Shown here: piece after piece, positions 25,795 to 34,218 of the stretch
Position numbering within the stretch: position 1 is the first letter of the stretch
Layout of the letters: every line of letters begins with the position of its first letter
Assembly (NCBI GenBank): GCA_963735065.1
Contig: CAVTJL010000001.1
Coordinates: 682,001 to 746,000, forward strand
Reading direction: 5' to 3'
Source of the DNA: CAVTJL01 sp963735065
Lineage (GTDB): Bacteria > Pseudomonadota > Alphaproteobacteria > Geminicoccales > Geminicoccaceae
DNA length: 64,000 nucleotides
Notes under the pieces: model-generated
What the model was told of the DNA's origin: nothing
The model's database searches: none
Seen by the model: only the letters and a program-made list of their open reading frames with translations
Made by a program: the position numbers and the translations under genes

Positions 25795-27750
25795 TTGACC
25801 CAGGAGCAGGACCGGATCGCACCCTACGGCGCATGGCGCTCGCCCATCGGCGCCGACATGATCACGGCAGGACAGGTCGGGCTGGGCAGCCCGTCGCGGG
25901 ACGGCGCCATCACCTACTGGTGCGAGAGCCGGCCGCAGGAGGGCGGGCGCACGACGCTGATGCGGCGCGATGGCGACGGCAATGTCACCGAGGTGACACA
26001 CCCGCCCTTCAATCTCCGGACCAGAATCCAGGAATACGGGGGCGTGGCCTATGTCGCCCGGGGCGACATCGTGCTGGGCATCAGCTTCGCCGACCAGCGG
26101 GTCTGGCGGCTGGCCGGGGTGGGATCGCGCCCCCTGACGCCCGAGAGTGGGGGCCAGCTCCGCTACGGTGATCTGGCGCTCGATCCCGAGCACGGCCGCG
26201 CGATCGCCGTGCGCGAGGACCATCGGGGACCGGGCGAGCCGTCGACGGCGCTGGTGGCGCTGCCGCTCGACGGCCCTCCGGAGGAGGGCCTCGTTCTGGC
26301 CGAGGGCCACGACTTCTTCGCCTATCCGCGGCCCAGCCCGGATGGCCGGCGTCTCGCATGGCTCACCTGGGACCATCCGGCCATGCCCTGGGATGGGACG
26401 ACGCTGTGGGTGGCCGATCTCGACGAGAAGGGCGAGGTGCCGGCGCCCGAGGCCGTGGCCGGCGGCTCGGATGAGGCCGTCCTCCAGCCGGAATGGGGTC
26501 CCGACGGACGCCTCTATTTTCTTTCCGACCGCGCGGGACGCTGGAGCCTCTACAGGCTCGCCGAAGGCGGCGTCGAGCTTGTCGCGGCGCCACCGGGCGA
26601 GCTGGGCGGCCCGCTCTGGCAGCTCGGCAGCCGCTGGTACGGCTTCCTCGACGCCGAGACCGCGATCGCGACGCTGAGCGAGGACGGCTTTTCCCACCTC
26701 TGGCTCCTGCCGCTGAAGGGCGGGCCGGGAAGGCGCCTCGATCTGCCCTATGCCGTGCTGGGCGACATCGCCTGCGACGAGGGGCGGGCAGCGCTCATCG
26801 CCGGGTCGTCGACGGCACCGGCGGCGCTGATCGAGATCGGCGCGTCCGAGCCCGAGCGCTCGATCCAACGCCTTGCCTCGGCCGGCAAGCTGTCGCTGGA
26901 GGCGGGCTGGATCGCCGAGCCGCGCTCCATCAGCTTTCCGACCGCGGGCGGGCACCAGGCGCACGCCTTCTACTATCCGCCCACCAACCCCGACCACGCG
27001 GCGCCGGCTGGCGAGCGGCCGCCTCTCATCGTGCGCAGCCACGGCGGACCGACCAGCTCGGCCTCGCCGGCGCTGCGCCTCGCCTACCAGTTCTGGACCA
27101 GCCGGGGCTTTGCCATCGTCGATGTCGACTATCGCGGCAGCACCGGCTACGGCCGCGCCTACAGGCGCGCGCTCGACGGCGTGTGGGGCATCGCCGATGT
27201 CGAGGACTGCGTGGCGGCGGCGCGTCATCTCGCGGACGAGGGAGCAGCCGACCCGGCGCGCCTCGTGATCGCGGGCGGCAGCGCCGGCGGGTACACGACG
27301 CTTTGCGCGCTGACCTTCACGGACGTCTTCAAGGCGGGGGCGAGCTACTACGGCATCGGCGACCTGGAGGCGCTGGCCCGAGACACCCACAAGTTCGAGA
27401 GCCGCTACCTGGACCGGCTGGTCGGGCCCTATCCGGAGCGGGCCGATCTCTATCGGGAGCGCTCACCCATTCACTTCACCGACCGCCTTTCCTGCCCGGC
27501 GATCTTCCTGCAGGGGCTGGATGACAAGGTGGTGCCGCCGAACCAGGCCGAGGCGATGGTCGAGGCGCTACGGAAGAAGGGCCTGCCCGTGGCCTATCTG
27601 GCCTTTCCCGGCGAAGGCCACGGCTTCAGGAAGGCCGAGACGATCCAGCAGGCGCTCCTGGCGGAGCTGGCCTTCTACTGCCGGATCTTCGGGATCGAGC
27701 CGGCCGAGCCCCTGCCGGCGCTGGCGATCGAGAACCTGCCGGCGGCCTGA
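25795..27750 (+). CDS. Prolyl oligopeptidase family (S9) serine peptidase
   Basis: The 651-residue protein has an N-terminal beta-propeller (repeating strands from about residue 40 to 380, with LYFLSDRAGRWSLYRL) and a C-terminal alpha/beta-hydrolase domain. The catalytic Ser is in GGSAGGYTT, the Asp follows FLQGLDDKVVP, and the His is in GEGHGFRKAE. It cleaves peptides or acyl-amino acids. I chose TTG 25795 because GAGAGGA lies 6 nt upstream; an upstream ATG at 25720 would add an Arg/Ser-rich stretch that looks non-coding. No signal peptide is visible, so it is likely cytoplasmic. Confidence 0.9.
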   Translation: MTQEQDRIAPYGAWRSPIGADMITAGQVGLGSPSRDGAITYWCESRPQEGGRTTLMRRDGDGNVTEVTHPPFNLRTRIQEYGGVAYVARGDIVLGISFADQRVWRLAGVGSRPLTPESGGQLRYGDLALDPEHGRAIAVREDHRGPGEPSTALVALPLDGPPEEGLVLAEGHDFFAYPRPSPDGRRLAWLTWDHPAMPWDGTTLWVADLDEKGEVPAPEAVAGGSDEAVLQPEWGPDGRLYFLSDRAGRWSLYRLAEGGVELVAAPPGELGGPLWQLGSRWYGFLDAETAIATLSEDGFSHLWLLPLKGGPGRRLDLPYAVLGDIACDEGRAALIAGSSTAPAALIEIGASEPERSIQRLASAGKLSLEAGWIAEPRSISFPTAGGHQAHAFYYPPTNPDHAAPAGERPPLIVRSHGGPTSSASPALRLAYQFWTSRGFAIVDVDYRGSTGYGRAYRRALDGVWGIADVEDCVAAARHLADEGAADPARLVIAGGSAGGYTTLCALTFTDVFKAGASYYGIGDLEALARDTHKFESRYLDRLVGPYPERADLYRERSPIHFTDRLSCPAIFLQGLDDKVVPPNQAEAMVEALRKKGLPVAYLAFPGEGHGFRKAETIQQALLAELAFYCRIFGIEPAEPLPALAIENLPAA

Positions 27751-27755
27751 GGTGG

Positions 27756-27971
27756 TCAGGCCGGCGCCGCCTCGTAGCCGGCCTTCTCGACCGCGGCGAC
27801 GAGATCGGCCGCGATCAGCCCGTCTTGGACCCGCACCTCGCCCAGCCCGCTCGCGATGTCGACGGTGACGTGCTCCACGCCCGGCACCCCGCGGAGCGCC
27901 TCGTCGACGGCCGTGACGCAGGCCTCGCAGCCCATGCCCTCGATCCGGAGACGAACGACGCCTTCCGCCAT
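27756..27971 (-). CDS. Heavy-metal-associated (HMA) domain protein, CopZ-like
   Basis: The 71-residue protein is a single HMA domain with the Cu(I)-type metal site GMGCEAC at residues 12-18, followed by VPGVEHVTVDIASGLGEV and a C-terminal AVEKAGYEA. Such proteins carry copper or related soft metals to an ATPase or sensor in the cytoplasm. No P-type ATPase is in the window. It is the last gene of a minus-strand run (CDF exporter, FAD reductase, OsmC, DUF192, HMA), which suggests metal and redox stress handling. Confidence 0.88.
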   Translation of the reverse strand: MAEGVVRLRIEGMGCEACVTAVDEALRGVPGVEHVTVDIASGLGEVRVQDGLIAADLVAAVEKAGYEAAPA

Positions 27972-27981
27972 GGGAGCCCTC

Positions 27982-28440
27982 CTACTGGCCCTCGAAGAGC
28001 GAGGCCTGGACCTTGTCGCCCTCCTTGATGCCGAGCCGGGCGCTCTCGCCGCCGCCGATCTCGAGCACGGCGCGCACCGGGCCTTCGGAGGGGATGATCG
28101 CCTCCGACATCGGCACCGTGTTCGCGGCGATGTGCGCGATGCGTCCTGTCCGGTCGATGAAGAGCATGTCGAGCGGGATCTTCGTGTTCTTCATCCACAT
28201 CATGACGGGGCGGACCGTCCCGAAGTCGAACAGCATGCCGTGCAGTGGTGCCAGATGCTCCCGGAACATCAGGCCACGACCACGCTCCTCCGGCGTCGCC
28301 GCCACCTCGACGACGAAGGTCAGAGGCGCCTTCGCGGTCTGGACGACCAGCTGCTCAGTCGGAGCGTCCGCATGGGCGGCCGACAACGGCGCCAGCATCA
28401 GGAGGCCGAGGAGGAACCACCGAAAGGGCACGAGCCGCAT
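27982..28440 (-). CDS. Secreted DUF192 family protein
   Basis: The protein (152 residues from ATG 28440; the frame is open to 28479) has a signal peptide (LVPFRWFLLGLLMLAPLSA, cleaved near AHA) and a DUF192 domain with ATPEERGRGLMFREHL, MLFDFG, MMWMKNTKIPLDMLFID and the late VLEIGGG. DUF192 proteins are small beta-barrel proteins of unknown function in the periplasm. It sits between the OsmC and HMA genes, with 10 bp to the latter. Confidence 0.82.
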   Translation of the reverse strand: MRLVPFRWFLLGLLMLAPLSAAHADAPTEQLVVQTAKAPLTFVVEVAATPEERGRGLMFREHLAPLHGMLFDFGTVRPVMMWMKNTKIPLDMLFIDRTGRIAHIAANTVPMSEAIIPSEGPVRAVLEIGGGESARLGIKEGDKVQASLFEGQ

Positions 28441-28505
28441 GGACCGTCTCCGAGAGCAGAGCGCGCGCTGGTCTCGCACGCCGCCGGTGCCACGTCGAGA
28501 TCGGC

Positions 28506-29018
28506 TCAGGCGCTGCGGCCCAGGGTCGCGCTGGTCGGCGGCGCGCTGCGCAGCGTCTGCAGGACGACGCAGTAGCGCTCGGTCAGCCGGAGCAGCGTCT
28601 GCAGCTGCTCCTCCGCGGCGTCGGTGTCGACCTCGAACGTGAGGCGGATGTCGCGGAAGCCTACCGGTGCAGTCTTGTCGACCCCGAGCGTGCCGCGGAA
28701 GTCGAGATCGCCCTCGGCCCGGACCGTGCCGCCTTTGACCTCGATGCCCAGGGCTGTGGCCACCGCCGAGAGGGTCACCCCGGCGCAGGCCACGAGCGCC
28801 TCGAGCAGCATGTCGCCCGAGCAGGCCTGCAGCCCGGAGCCCCCCGTCGCCGGATGGAGGCCGGCCTCAACCAGGGCCCGACCGGTGTCCACCTTGCAGG
28901 CCACCCCCTCGCCGCCGATCTCGCCGGCGGCGCGCAGCGTCACGACGGCCGCCTCCGGCTCATCGCGGTAGCGGTCCTTCAACGGCGCCTGCAGGGCGCG
29001 CAGCTCGTCGGCATCCAT
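28506..29018 (-). CDS. OsmC family protein (peroxide/redox protection)
   Basis: The 170-residue protein has the OsmC/Ohr fold features: a first reactive Cys in ALVACAGVTLSAV near residue 78 and a second in RLTERYCVVLQTL near 149. Members reduce organic hydroperoxides with a thiol partner. The GDMLLEALVACAGV context and the VDTGRALVEAG segment fit the OsmC branch rather than Ohr. It lies 18 bp after the FAD reductase gene, consistent with an operon for oxidative or metal stress. Confidence 0.85.
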   Translation of the reverse strand: MDADELRALQAPLKDRYRDEPEAAVVTLRAAGEIGGEGVACKVDTGRALVEAGLHPATGGSGLQACSGDMLLEALVACAGVTLSAVATALGIEVKGGTVRAEGDLDFRGTLGVDKTAPVGFRDIRLTFEVDTDAAEEQLQTLLRLTERYCVVLQTLRSAPPTSATLGRSA

Positions 29019-29036
29019 GATCGGGCCTCCTCTGGC

Positions 29037-30506
29037 TCAGGGAAGACGCAGCAGCAGCCGGACAAGGCCCCGCGTGCGGTCGCTGAAGAGCCGGGGCGTA
29101 AAATAGCTCCCCGCCACCTTCTTGTTGATCTCGCTCAGCGTCGGGTAGGGGAGAATCATCTGGGCCACGCGCGAGAGCTTGATCCGCTCCTGGATGGCGA
29201 GGCCCCAGAGCTGGATCAGCTCGCCGGCCCTGGGACCGACGATCGTGGCACCCACCACGCGGCCGCCCCGATCGACGAGGATCCTGGCGAAGCCCACAGG
29301 CTCGCCCTCGGCCTGGGCACGGTCGTTGTCGGCGAACGGGGCACTGACCGCCTCGACGGCAAGGCCGCGCTCGCCGGCCATGGACCTGGTGAGGCCCACC
29401 TGAGCAAGCTCCGGATCGGTATAGGTGACCCAGGGCACCGCCTGCAGGTCGACCTTGGCCGGCATCCGGAAGAGGGCATTGCGGATCACCACGCTCGCGT
29501 GATGGGCGGCCATGTGGGTGAACTGCAACCCGCCGGTGACGTCGCCGATGGCGTAGACCTTGTGGTTGCTGCTCCTGAGCCGCGCATCGACCTCGATTCC
29601 CTTGCTCGAGGAGACGACCCCAGCGGCCTCGAGACCCAGATCATCGACATTCGGCCGACGGCCCGCCGCGACCAGCAGATGGCTGCCGAGGATGCGCATC
29701 TCATTGCCGTTGCCGGCCCGATAGCGCACGGCGACGCCGTTTCCCTCGACGCCGACCTCGTTGATCTCGGCCCGCTCGACCAGCGTGACGCCCTCGGCCG
29801 TGATGGCGCTGCGGACGAGATCGACCGCGTCGGCCTCGTCCTTGGGCAGGATCGCGAACCGCTCGAGCAGGGTCACGCGAGCGCCGAGCCGGCGATGCGC
29901 CTGAGCCAGCTCGACGCCGATCGGGCCGCCGCCGATGACGATCAGGTGCTCGGGCCTCTCGGCCAGCTCGAAGACTGTCTCGTTGGTGAGATAGGGCACA
30001 TGCTCGATGCCGGGGATCGGCGGCACGGCAGGCCTGGAGCCTGTGGCGATCACGATCCGCTTTGCCCGGAAACGCTCTCCGTCGGCCTCGACCTCGCTCG
30101 GCCCGACGAAGCGCGCCGCCGCGCGCACGACACGCACGCCAAGGCCGGTGAAGCGCTCCTCGCTGTCGTTCGGGGCTATGGCGTCGATCACGCTTCGGAT
30201 GCGGCCGCGCACGGCAGAAAAGTCGATCGCGGGCTCGTGACCGTTCACGCCGTAGCGGGAGCCGCAGCGGACCTGATGAGCGACCTCCGCAACGCGGATC
30301 AGCGACTTCGAGGGCACGCATCCATAGTTGAGACAGTCGCCGCCCATCTTCGCCCTCTCACAGAGGACGACACGCGCGCCGAGCTGGGAGGCGCCAGCCG
30401 CGACGCTGAGCCCGGCGGAGCCTGCGCCAATGACGAGCATGTCCGTGTCGGTCACTCGGCCGCTGTCCATCGCCTGCGAGACCCCGTGGTGGCCTGCGGC
30501 GATCAT
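29037..30506 (-). CDS. FAD-dependent disulfide reductase, mercuric-reductase-like
   Basis: The 489-residue protein is a class I flavoprotein disulfide reductase: FAD-binding GAGSAGLSVAAGA, redox pair GGDCLNYGCVPSK, NAD-binding GGGPIGVELAQAH, and a C-terminal dimerisation domain with YPTLSEINKKVAGSY. It lacks the N-terminal HMA domain and the C-terminal vicinal cysteines of true MerA (it ends RLLLRLP), so mercury reduction is unlikely; a low-molecular-weight disulfide or quinone substrate is more plausible. A shorter start at residue 13 (MDSGRVTDTD) is possible. It is the second gene of the metal/redox run. Confidence 0.85.
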   Translation of the reverse strand: MIAAGHHGVSQAMDSGRVTDTDMLVIGAGSAGLSVAAGASQLGARVVLCERAKMGGDCLNYGCVPSKSLIRVAEVAHQVRCGSRYGVNGHEPAIDFSAVRGRIRSVIDAIAPNDSEERFTGLGVRVVRAAARFVGPSEVEADGERFRAKRIVIATGSRPAVPPIPGIEHVPYLTNETVFELAERPEHLIVIGGGPIGVELAQAHRRLGARVTLLERFAILPKDEADAVDLVRSAITAEGVTLVERAEINEVGVEGNGVAVRYRAGNGNEMRILGSHLLVAAGRRPNVDDLGLEAAGVVSSSKGIEVDARLRSSNHKVYAIGDVTGGLQFTHMAAHHASVVIRNALFRMPAKVDLQAVPWVTYTDPELAQVGLTRSMAGERGLAVEAVSAPFADNDRAQAEGEPVGFARILVDRGGRVVGATIVGPRAGELIQLWGLAIQERIKLSRVAQMILPYPTLSEINKKVAGSYFTPRLFSDRTRGLVRLLLRLP

Positions 30507-30569
30507 GTGGCTGCCGGGGGGATCGAAGGAAGAGCCTGGGCGTTCACGAGCCCGATACGAGCCTCCGGC

Positions 30570-31514
30570 TCATGCGCCGGGCGGATCGGACGCCGCGCGG
30601 ATCCGGTCGTCGAGGCGCGCGTCCTCGAGCCCGGCTGGCTCCTGGTGAATGATGATCTCCGCATCCACGAAGAGACGTCCCAGCTCGTCCTCGAGCGCGT
30701 CGGTGACATCGTGCGCCTCGCGGACCGTCATATTGCCATCGATCTCGATGTGGAACTCGATGAACCGCGTGCCCGAGGCCTCGCGCGTCCTCAGATCGTG
30801 GAGATCGTGAACCTCGGCGTGGCTTCGGACGATGGCGGCGATGCGCTCGCGGTCGCCTGCGGGCAGCTCGTGGTCCATCAGCGTCCCGATGGCGGTCGAG
30901 ACGATCGAGAAGGAGGTCTTCAGCAGATAGAGGGCGAGGATCGCACCGATCAGCGGGTCGATCCACAGCACGTGCAGCCAGCGCGACGCCAACAGGGAGA
31001 CGATGACGCCGAGGTTCGTGAGGAGGTCGCTTACGTAGTGCAGGCTGTCCGCGCTGATCGCCTGCGAGCCGGTGCGCCGCACGACGTACCGCTGGAAGAC
31101 GACGAGGGCCAGGGTGGCGAGCGTCGCGAAGATCATCACAGCAAGGCCGATGCCCGTCTGATCGACGCGCTCCGGGTTCAGCAGACGCCGGGCAGCGCCG
31201 ACCAGCACGAAGACGCCCGAGCCGGCGACAAGGGCGCCCTGCGCCAGGGCACTCAGGGACTCGGCCTTGCCGTGGCCGTAGCGGTGCCGGCGATCGGGCG
31301 GCTGGAGCGCCACCCGGACGCTGAGGAACGTGATCGCCGAGGCGCCGATATCGGCCAGACTGTCCACAAGCGAGCTCAGCACCGCGATGGAGCCCGTGAG
31401 CAGCGCCGCGACCGTCTTCAGCAGCACGAGGACGATCGCGACCGAGAGGCTCGCTGTCGCCGCGAGACGGCGAAGCCGCCCGTTCTCGCTCATTGCCGGA
31501 TCGGGGATCGCCAT
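30570..31514 (-). CDS. Cation diffusion facilitator (FieF/ZitB-type) metal exporter
   Basis: The 314-residue inner-membrane protein has six hydrophobic helices and a C-terminal cytoplasmic domain. The transport-site residues are present: DSLAD in helix 2 (the DxxxD pair) and HYVSD in helix 5 (the HxxxD pair), plus RYGHGKAES and a His-containing C-terminal domain (FIEFHIEIDG, EIIIHQEP). This pattern fits Zn/Fe-type CDF proton antiporters. Start choice is uncertain among TTG 31544, ATG 31514 and ATG 31493. It heads the minus-strand metal/redox cluster; its promoter should lie in the gap with the TPP enzyme gene. Confidence 0.9.
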   Translation of the reverse strand: MAIPDPAMSENGRLRRLAATASLSVAIVLVLLKTVAALLTGSIAVLSSLVDSLADIGASAITFLSVRVALQPPDRRHRYGHGKAESLSALAQGALVAGSGVFVLVGAARRLLNPERVDQTGIGLAVMIFATLATLALVVFQRYVVRRTGSQAISADSLHYVSDLLTNLGVIVSLLASRWLHVLWIDPLIGAILALYLLKTSFSIVSTAIGTLMDHELPAGDRERIAAIVRSHAEVHDLHDLRTREASGTRFIEFHIEIDGNMTVREAHDVTDALEDELGRLFVDAEIIIHQEPAGLEDARLDDRIRAASDPPGA

Positions 31515-31599
31515 CGTCGCCGGGGTCCGCTGAAGGGGAAGCAAAGGCCAGAGCCGACGCCGACAAATGGCGAGAGGCTCGTGACGTCAAGATGACAGT

Positions 31600-31608
31600 T
31601 TATCCACA
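31600..31608 (+). other. Perfect DnaA-box-like 9-mer
   Basis: TTATCCACA matches the consensus DnaA box. A degenerate inverted copy (TGTGGAT followed by cg) lies about 30 bp downstream. It stands in the divergent gap between the CDF exporter and TPP enzyme genes (31515-31793), for which I see no other clear element. One good box alone does not make an origin; it could be a DnaA-responsive site or chance. Confidence 0.3.
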
Positions 31609-31793
31609 AACTCGTGGACAGTCCTGTTGAGGCAGGTGTGGATCGCCGCGGCGTACCCCGGCCAAGTCCGTCTACTGACCGACAAATCCGCCCTGGCTCC
31701 CTCAGCGACGAGGGCGGGGCAAGCGGTCGTCAGGACCGAATGCTTATCATCTAGAGCGCTCCCCGCTCCTCGCCAGCCCCTCGAGTTCCTGGC

Positions 31794-33554
31794 ATGCTGG
31801 CGGGCGAATTGGTGTCCAAGAGCCACAGGGGCCGTCCCGTGCAGACGAACGCTTTCGACGTCCAGACCGTCGCCGAGGCGCTGCTCGCCCAGCTGCGCCA
31901 GCGCGGCGTCGAGTACCTCCTCACCAACGCGGGCACGGACTGCGCGCCATTGATCGAGGGGATGGTGCGCGGCGCTGCCGCCGGCCTGCCGATGCCGGAG
32001 CCGATCGTCGTGCCGCACGAGACGGCTGCGGTCGCCATGGCGCACGGCTACTGGCTCGTCACCGGCCGGCCTCAGGCGGTGATGATGCATGTCAATGTGG
32101 GCCTCGCGAACGGTCTGATGGGCATCATCAACGCCGCCCGCGAGAACGTGCCGATGCTGGTGCTCTCGGGCAGGACACCGCTCACCGAGAGCGGCCATCT
32201 GGGCTCGCGCGACCTCGGCATCCACTGGGGTCAGGAGATGCGCGACCAGGGCGCGATGGTGCGCGAGGTCGTCAAGTGGGACTACGAGCTGCGGCTCGGC
32301 GACCAGATCCCGCTGCTCGTTGATCGGGCGTTGGCGATCGCCTCGAGCGCGCCCGCAGGACCAGTCTATATGAGCCTGCCGCGCGAGGTGCTGTGCGCCC
32401 CGATGGCCGGCATCTCCCTTTCGGAGCGACCACTCCAGGCTACGGTGGGCGATATCGTGCCCGGCGCCGACTCGCTCGAGGCGGCGGCCGAGATCCTGGC
32501 CGAGGCGGAGCACCCGATGATCGTCACCGCCCGCGCCGGTCGGGGTGCAGAGGGCTTCGGCGCGCTCGCCGCCTTCGCGGAGCGCTTCGCGATCCCGGTC
32601 GTCGAGTTCTGGGCCGCACGCAACGCGCTGCCGAGCGCGCATCCGATGCATGCGGGCTTCGATCCCGGCCAGCTGCTCGCGGAGGCCGACGCCGTTCTCG
32701 TGCTCGATGCGCTCGTGCCCTGGATCCCGCTCCGCCACACGCCGAAGGCGGGTTGCCGCGTCATCCAGGCCGGCCCCGATCCGCTCTTCGCCTCGGTGCC
32801 GGTGCGTGGCTTCCCGGCCGACGTCACCCTCCAGGGGGATGTGGCGACGGTGCTGGAGGCGCTGAGCGGCCCCCTCGCGGCCAGGCTTGCCGGCCATGAC
32901 GGTTCCATTGCCTCCCGCCGGGAGCGCATCGCGAAAGCCAATGGCGACGCTCGTGCGGCCCTGCTCGAGGCGGCGGCCGCCGGCAGCGGAAGGCCCATGT
33001 CGGCGGCATTCGTCAGCCGGACCATCGCCGAGCGCATCGGCAAGGATGCCGTCGTCTTCAACGAGCTCGCCTGCGATCCCTCGGTCATGAGCTTCGAGCG
33101 CGCCGGCACGCTCTTCGGCCACTCGCTGGCCGGCGGCCTCGGTTGGGGCATGCCTGCGGCGCTTGGCGCCCAGCTGGCCGACCGCGACCGGCTGGTGCTG
33201 GCCTGCGTCGGCGACGGCTCCTACATGTTCGCCAATCCCGTCGCCTGCCATCAGCTCGCCGAGGCGCTTGGCCTGCCGATCCTCACGATCGTCTTCAACA
33301 ACGGCGTCTGGGACGCAGTCCGCAAGTCGACCAAGGCGGTCTATCCCGACGGCCATGCCGCCCGGGCGAACCTGATGCCACTCACCTCGTTGGCGCCAGC
33401 GCCGGACTACGCGATGGTGGCGCGGGCGAGCCGTGCCCACGCAGAGCGCGTCGAGAGCGGTGCCGAGCTGGAGGGCGCGCTCGGCCGCGCGATCGAGGCG
33501 GTGCGGCGCGAGCGGCGCCCGGCCCTGCTGGACGTCGTCGTGGCGCCCAGCTGA
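31794..33554 (+). CDS. Thiamine-pyrophosphate-dependent enzyme (acetolactate-synthase-like)
   Basis: The 586-residue protein has the three-domain layout of the acetohydroxyacid synthase/benzoylformate decarboxylase family. The N-terminal PYR domain has the catalytic Glu in PHETAAVAMAHGY; the C-terminal PP domain has the TPP/Mg motif GDGSYMFANP ending in NNGVWD. It stands alone, with no small regulatory ilvN subunit nearby, so branched-chain synthesis is doubtful and a decarboxylase or carboligase of unknown substrate is likelier. A GTG at 31839 (V-Q-T-N-A-F) is an alternative start that would remove 15 residues. Confidence 0.85.
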   Translation: MLAGELVSKSHRGRPVQTNAFDVQTVAEALLAQLRQRGVEYLLTNAGTDCAPLIEGMVRGAAAGLPMPEPIVVPHETAAVAMAHGYWLVTGRPQAVMMHVNVGLANGLMGIINAARENVPMLVLSGRTPLTESGHLGSRDLGIHWGQEMRDQGAMVREVVKWDYELRLGDQIPLLVDRALAIASSAPAGPVYMSLPREVLCAPMAGISLSERPLQATVGDIVPGADSLEAAAEILAEAEHPMIVTARAGRGAEGFGALAAFAERFAIPVVEFWAARNALPSAHPMHAGFDPGQLLAEADAVLVLDALVPWIPLRHTPKAGCRVIQAGPDPLFASVPVRGFPADVTLQGDVATVLEALSGPLAARLAGHDGSIASRRERIAKANGDARAALLEAAAAGSGRPMSAAFVSRTIAERIGKDAVVFNELACDPSVMSFERAGTLFGHSLAGGLGWGMPAALGAQLADRDRLVLACVGDGSYMFANPVACHQLAEALGLPILTIVFNNGVWDAVRKSTKAVYPDGHAARANLMPLTSLAPAPDYAMVARASRAHAERVESGAELEGALGRAIEAVRRERRPALLDVVVAPS

Positions 33555-33561
33555 GCGGAGG

Positions 33562-34176
33562 CTACTTGCGGGCGATGAGGTCGATCAGCGCCGACATGCC
33601 CGCGTGCCCCTTGCCCTCCACGATGACCGAATCGTGCTCGCGGAGGTGCAGGATCTCGAGATCGCCGAAAGCCTCGCGCAGCATGTCGCCGGTATAGAGG
33701 TTCTCGACGAAGGGCGGGCCGCCGGTGCCGTAGGCGAGCTGCTCCGGCCGATAACCCTGGAGGAACAGAAGCCCGCCGGGCGTCAGGGCGCGGCGCATGC
33801 CGGCGAAGATCCTCTCACGCAGCGGCGGCTTCGCGAACTGGATGTAGACGGCCACGATGACGTCGAAGCGCTCGGGCTCCCACGTCCAGGCCGCGAGGTC
33901 GACCTGCTGGGTCCGGATTGCAACGTTGCGGGCCGCGGCCAGCCTCTGCGCCTTGGCGAGCGCCTGCGTCGAGAAGTCGATCGAGAGAACATCGAGCCCC
34001 TGCTCGGCCAGCCAGACACCGTTCCGGCCCTCCCCGTCGGCTACCGCAAGGGCGGTGCAGCCGGGCGCCAGAAGCGAGCGATGGGCGACGAGGAGGGGGC
34101 TAGGCTCGGTACCGAAGTGATAGTCGCTGCCTGAGAAACGCTCGTTCCAGCGGACGAGCTCGGGATCGTCGGTCAC
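33562..34176 (-). CDS. Class I SAM-dependent methyltransferase
   Basis: The 204-residue protein starts at GTG 34176 with GGAGGA 7 nt upstream. It has motif I in AVADGEGRNGVWLAEQG, an acidic residue ending the second strand (LSIDFS), and FDVIVAVYIQFA for motif IV. The WNERFSGSDYHFG start resembles TehB/thiopurine-methyltransferase-like proteins. The substrate is unknown. It is convergent with the TPP enzyme gene (7 bp gap) and 42 bp downstream of uppP. Confidence 0.83.
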   Translation of the reverse strand: MTDDPELVRWNERFSGSDYHFGTEPSPLLVAHRSLLAPGCTALAVADGEGRNGVWLAEQGLDVLSIDFSTQALAKAQRLAAARNVAIRTQQVDLAAWTWEPERFDVIVAVYIQFAKPPLRERIFAGMRRALTPGGLLFLQGYRPEQLAYGTGGPPFVENLYTGDMLREAFGDLEILHLREHDSVIVEGKGHAGMSALIDLIARK

Positions 34177-34218
34177 AAGGCATCCTCCGTGGGTCCTCCG
34201 GCCCTAGGGGCCGCATCG

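Noticed and set aside
29037..30506. Mercuric reductase (merA)
   Set aside because: No N-terminal HMA domain, no C-terminal vicinal cysteines, and no merR or merT nearby. Kept only as a MerA-like flavoprotein.
28245..31595. A very long open frame (over 1,100 codons) on the plus strand across the metal/redox cluster
   Set aside because: It is antisense to five well-supported genes and its translation is His/Arg/Asp/Gly-rich without domain structure, typical of a GC-rich shadow frame.
31688..31717. CCGCCCT...AGGGCGG inverted repeat in the CDF/TPP gap
   Set aside because: Large 16 nt loop and 7-bp GC-only arms; too weak to call in GC-rich DNA.
31515..31793. Chromosomal origin of replication
   Set aside because: Only one perfect DnaA box, no AT-rich unwinding region and no dnaA, parA or hemE neighbourhood.
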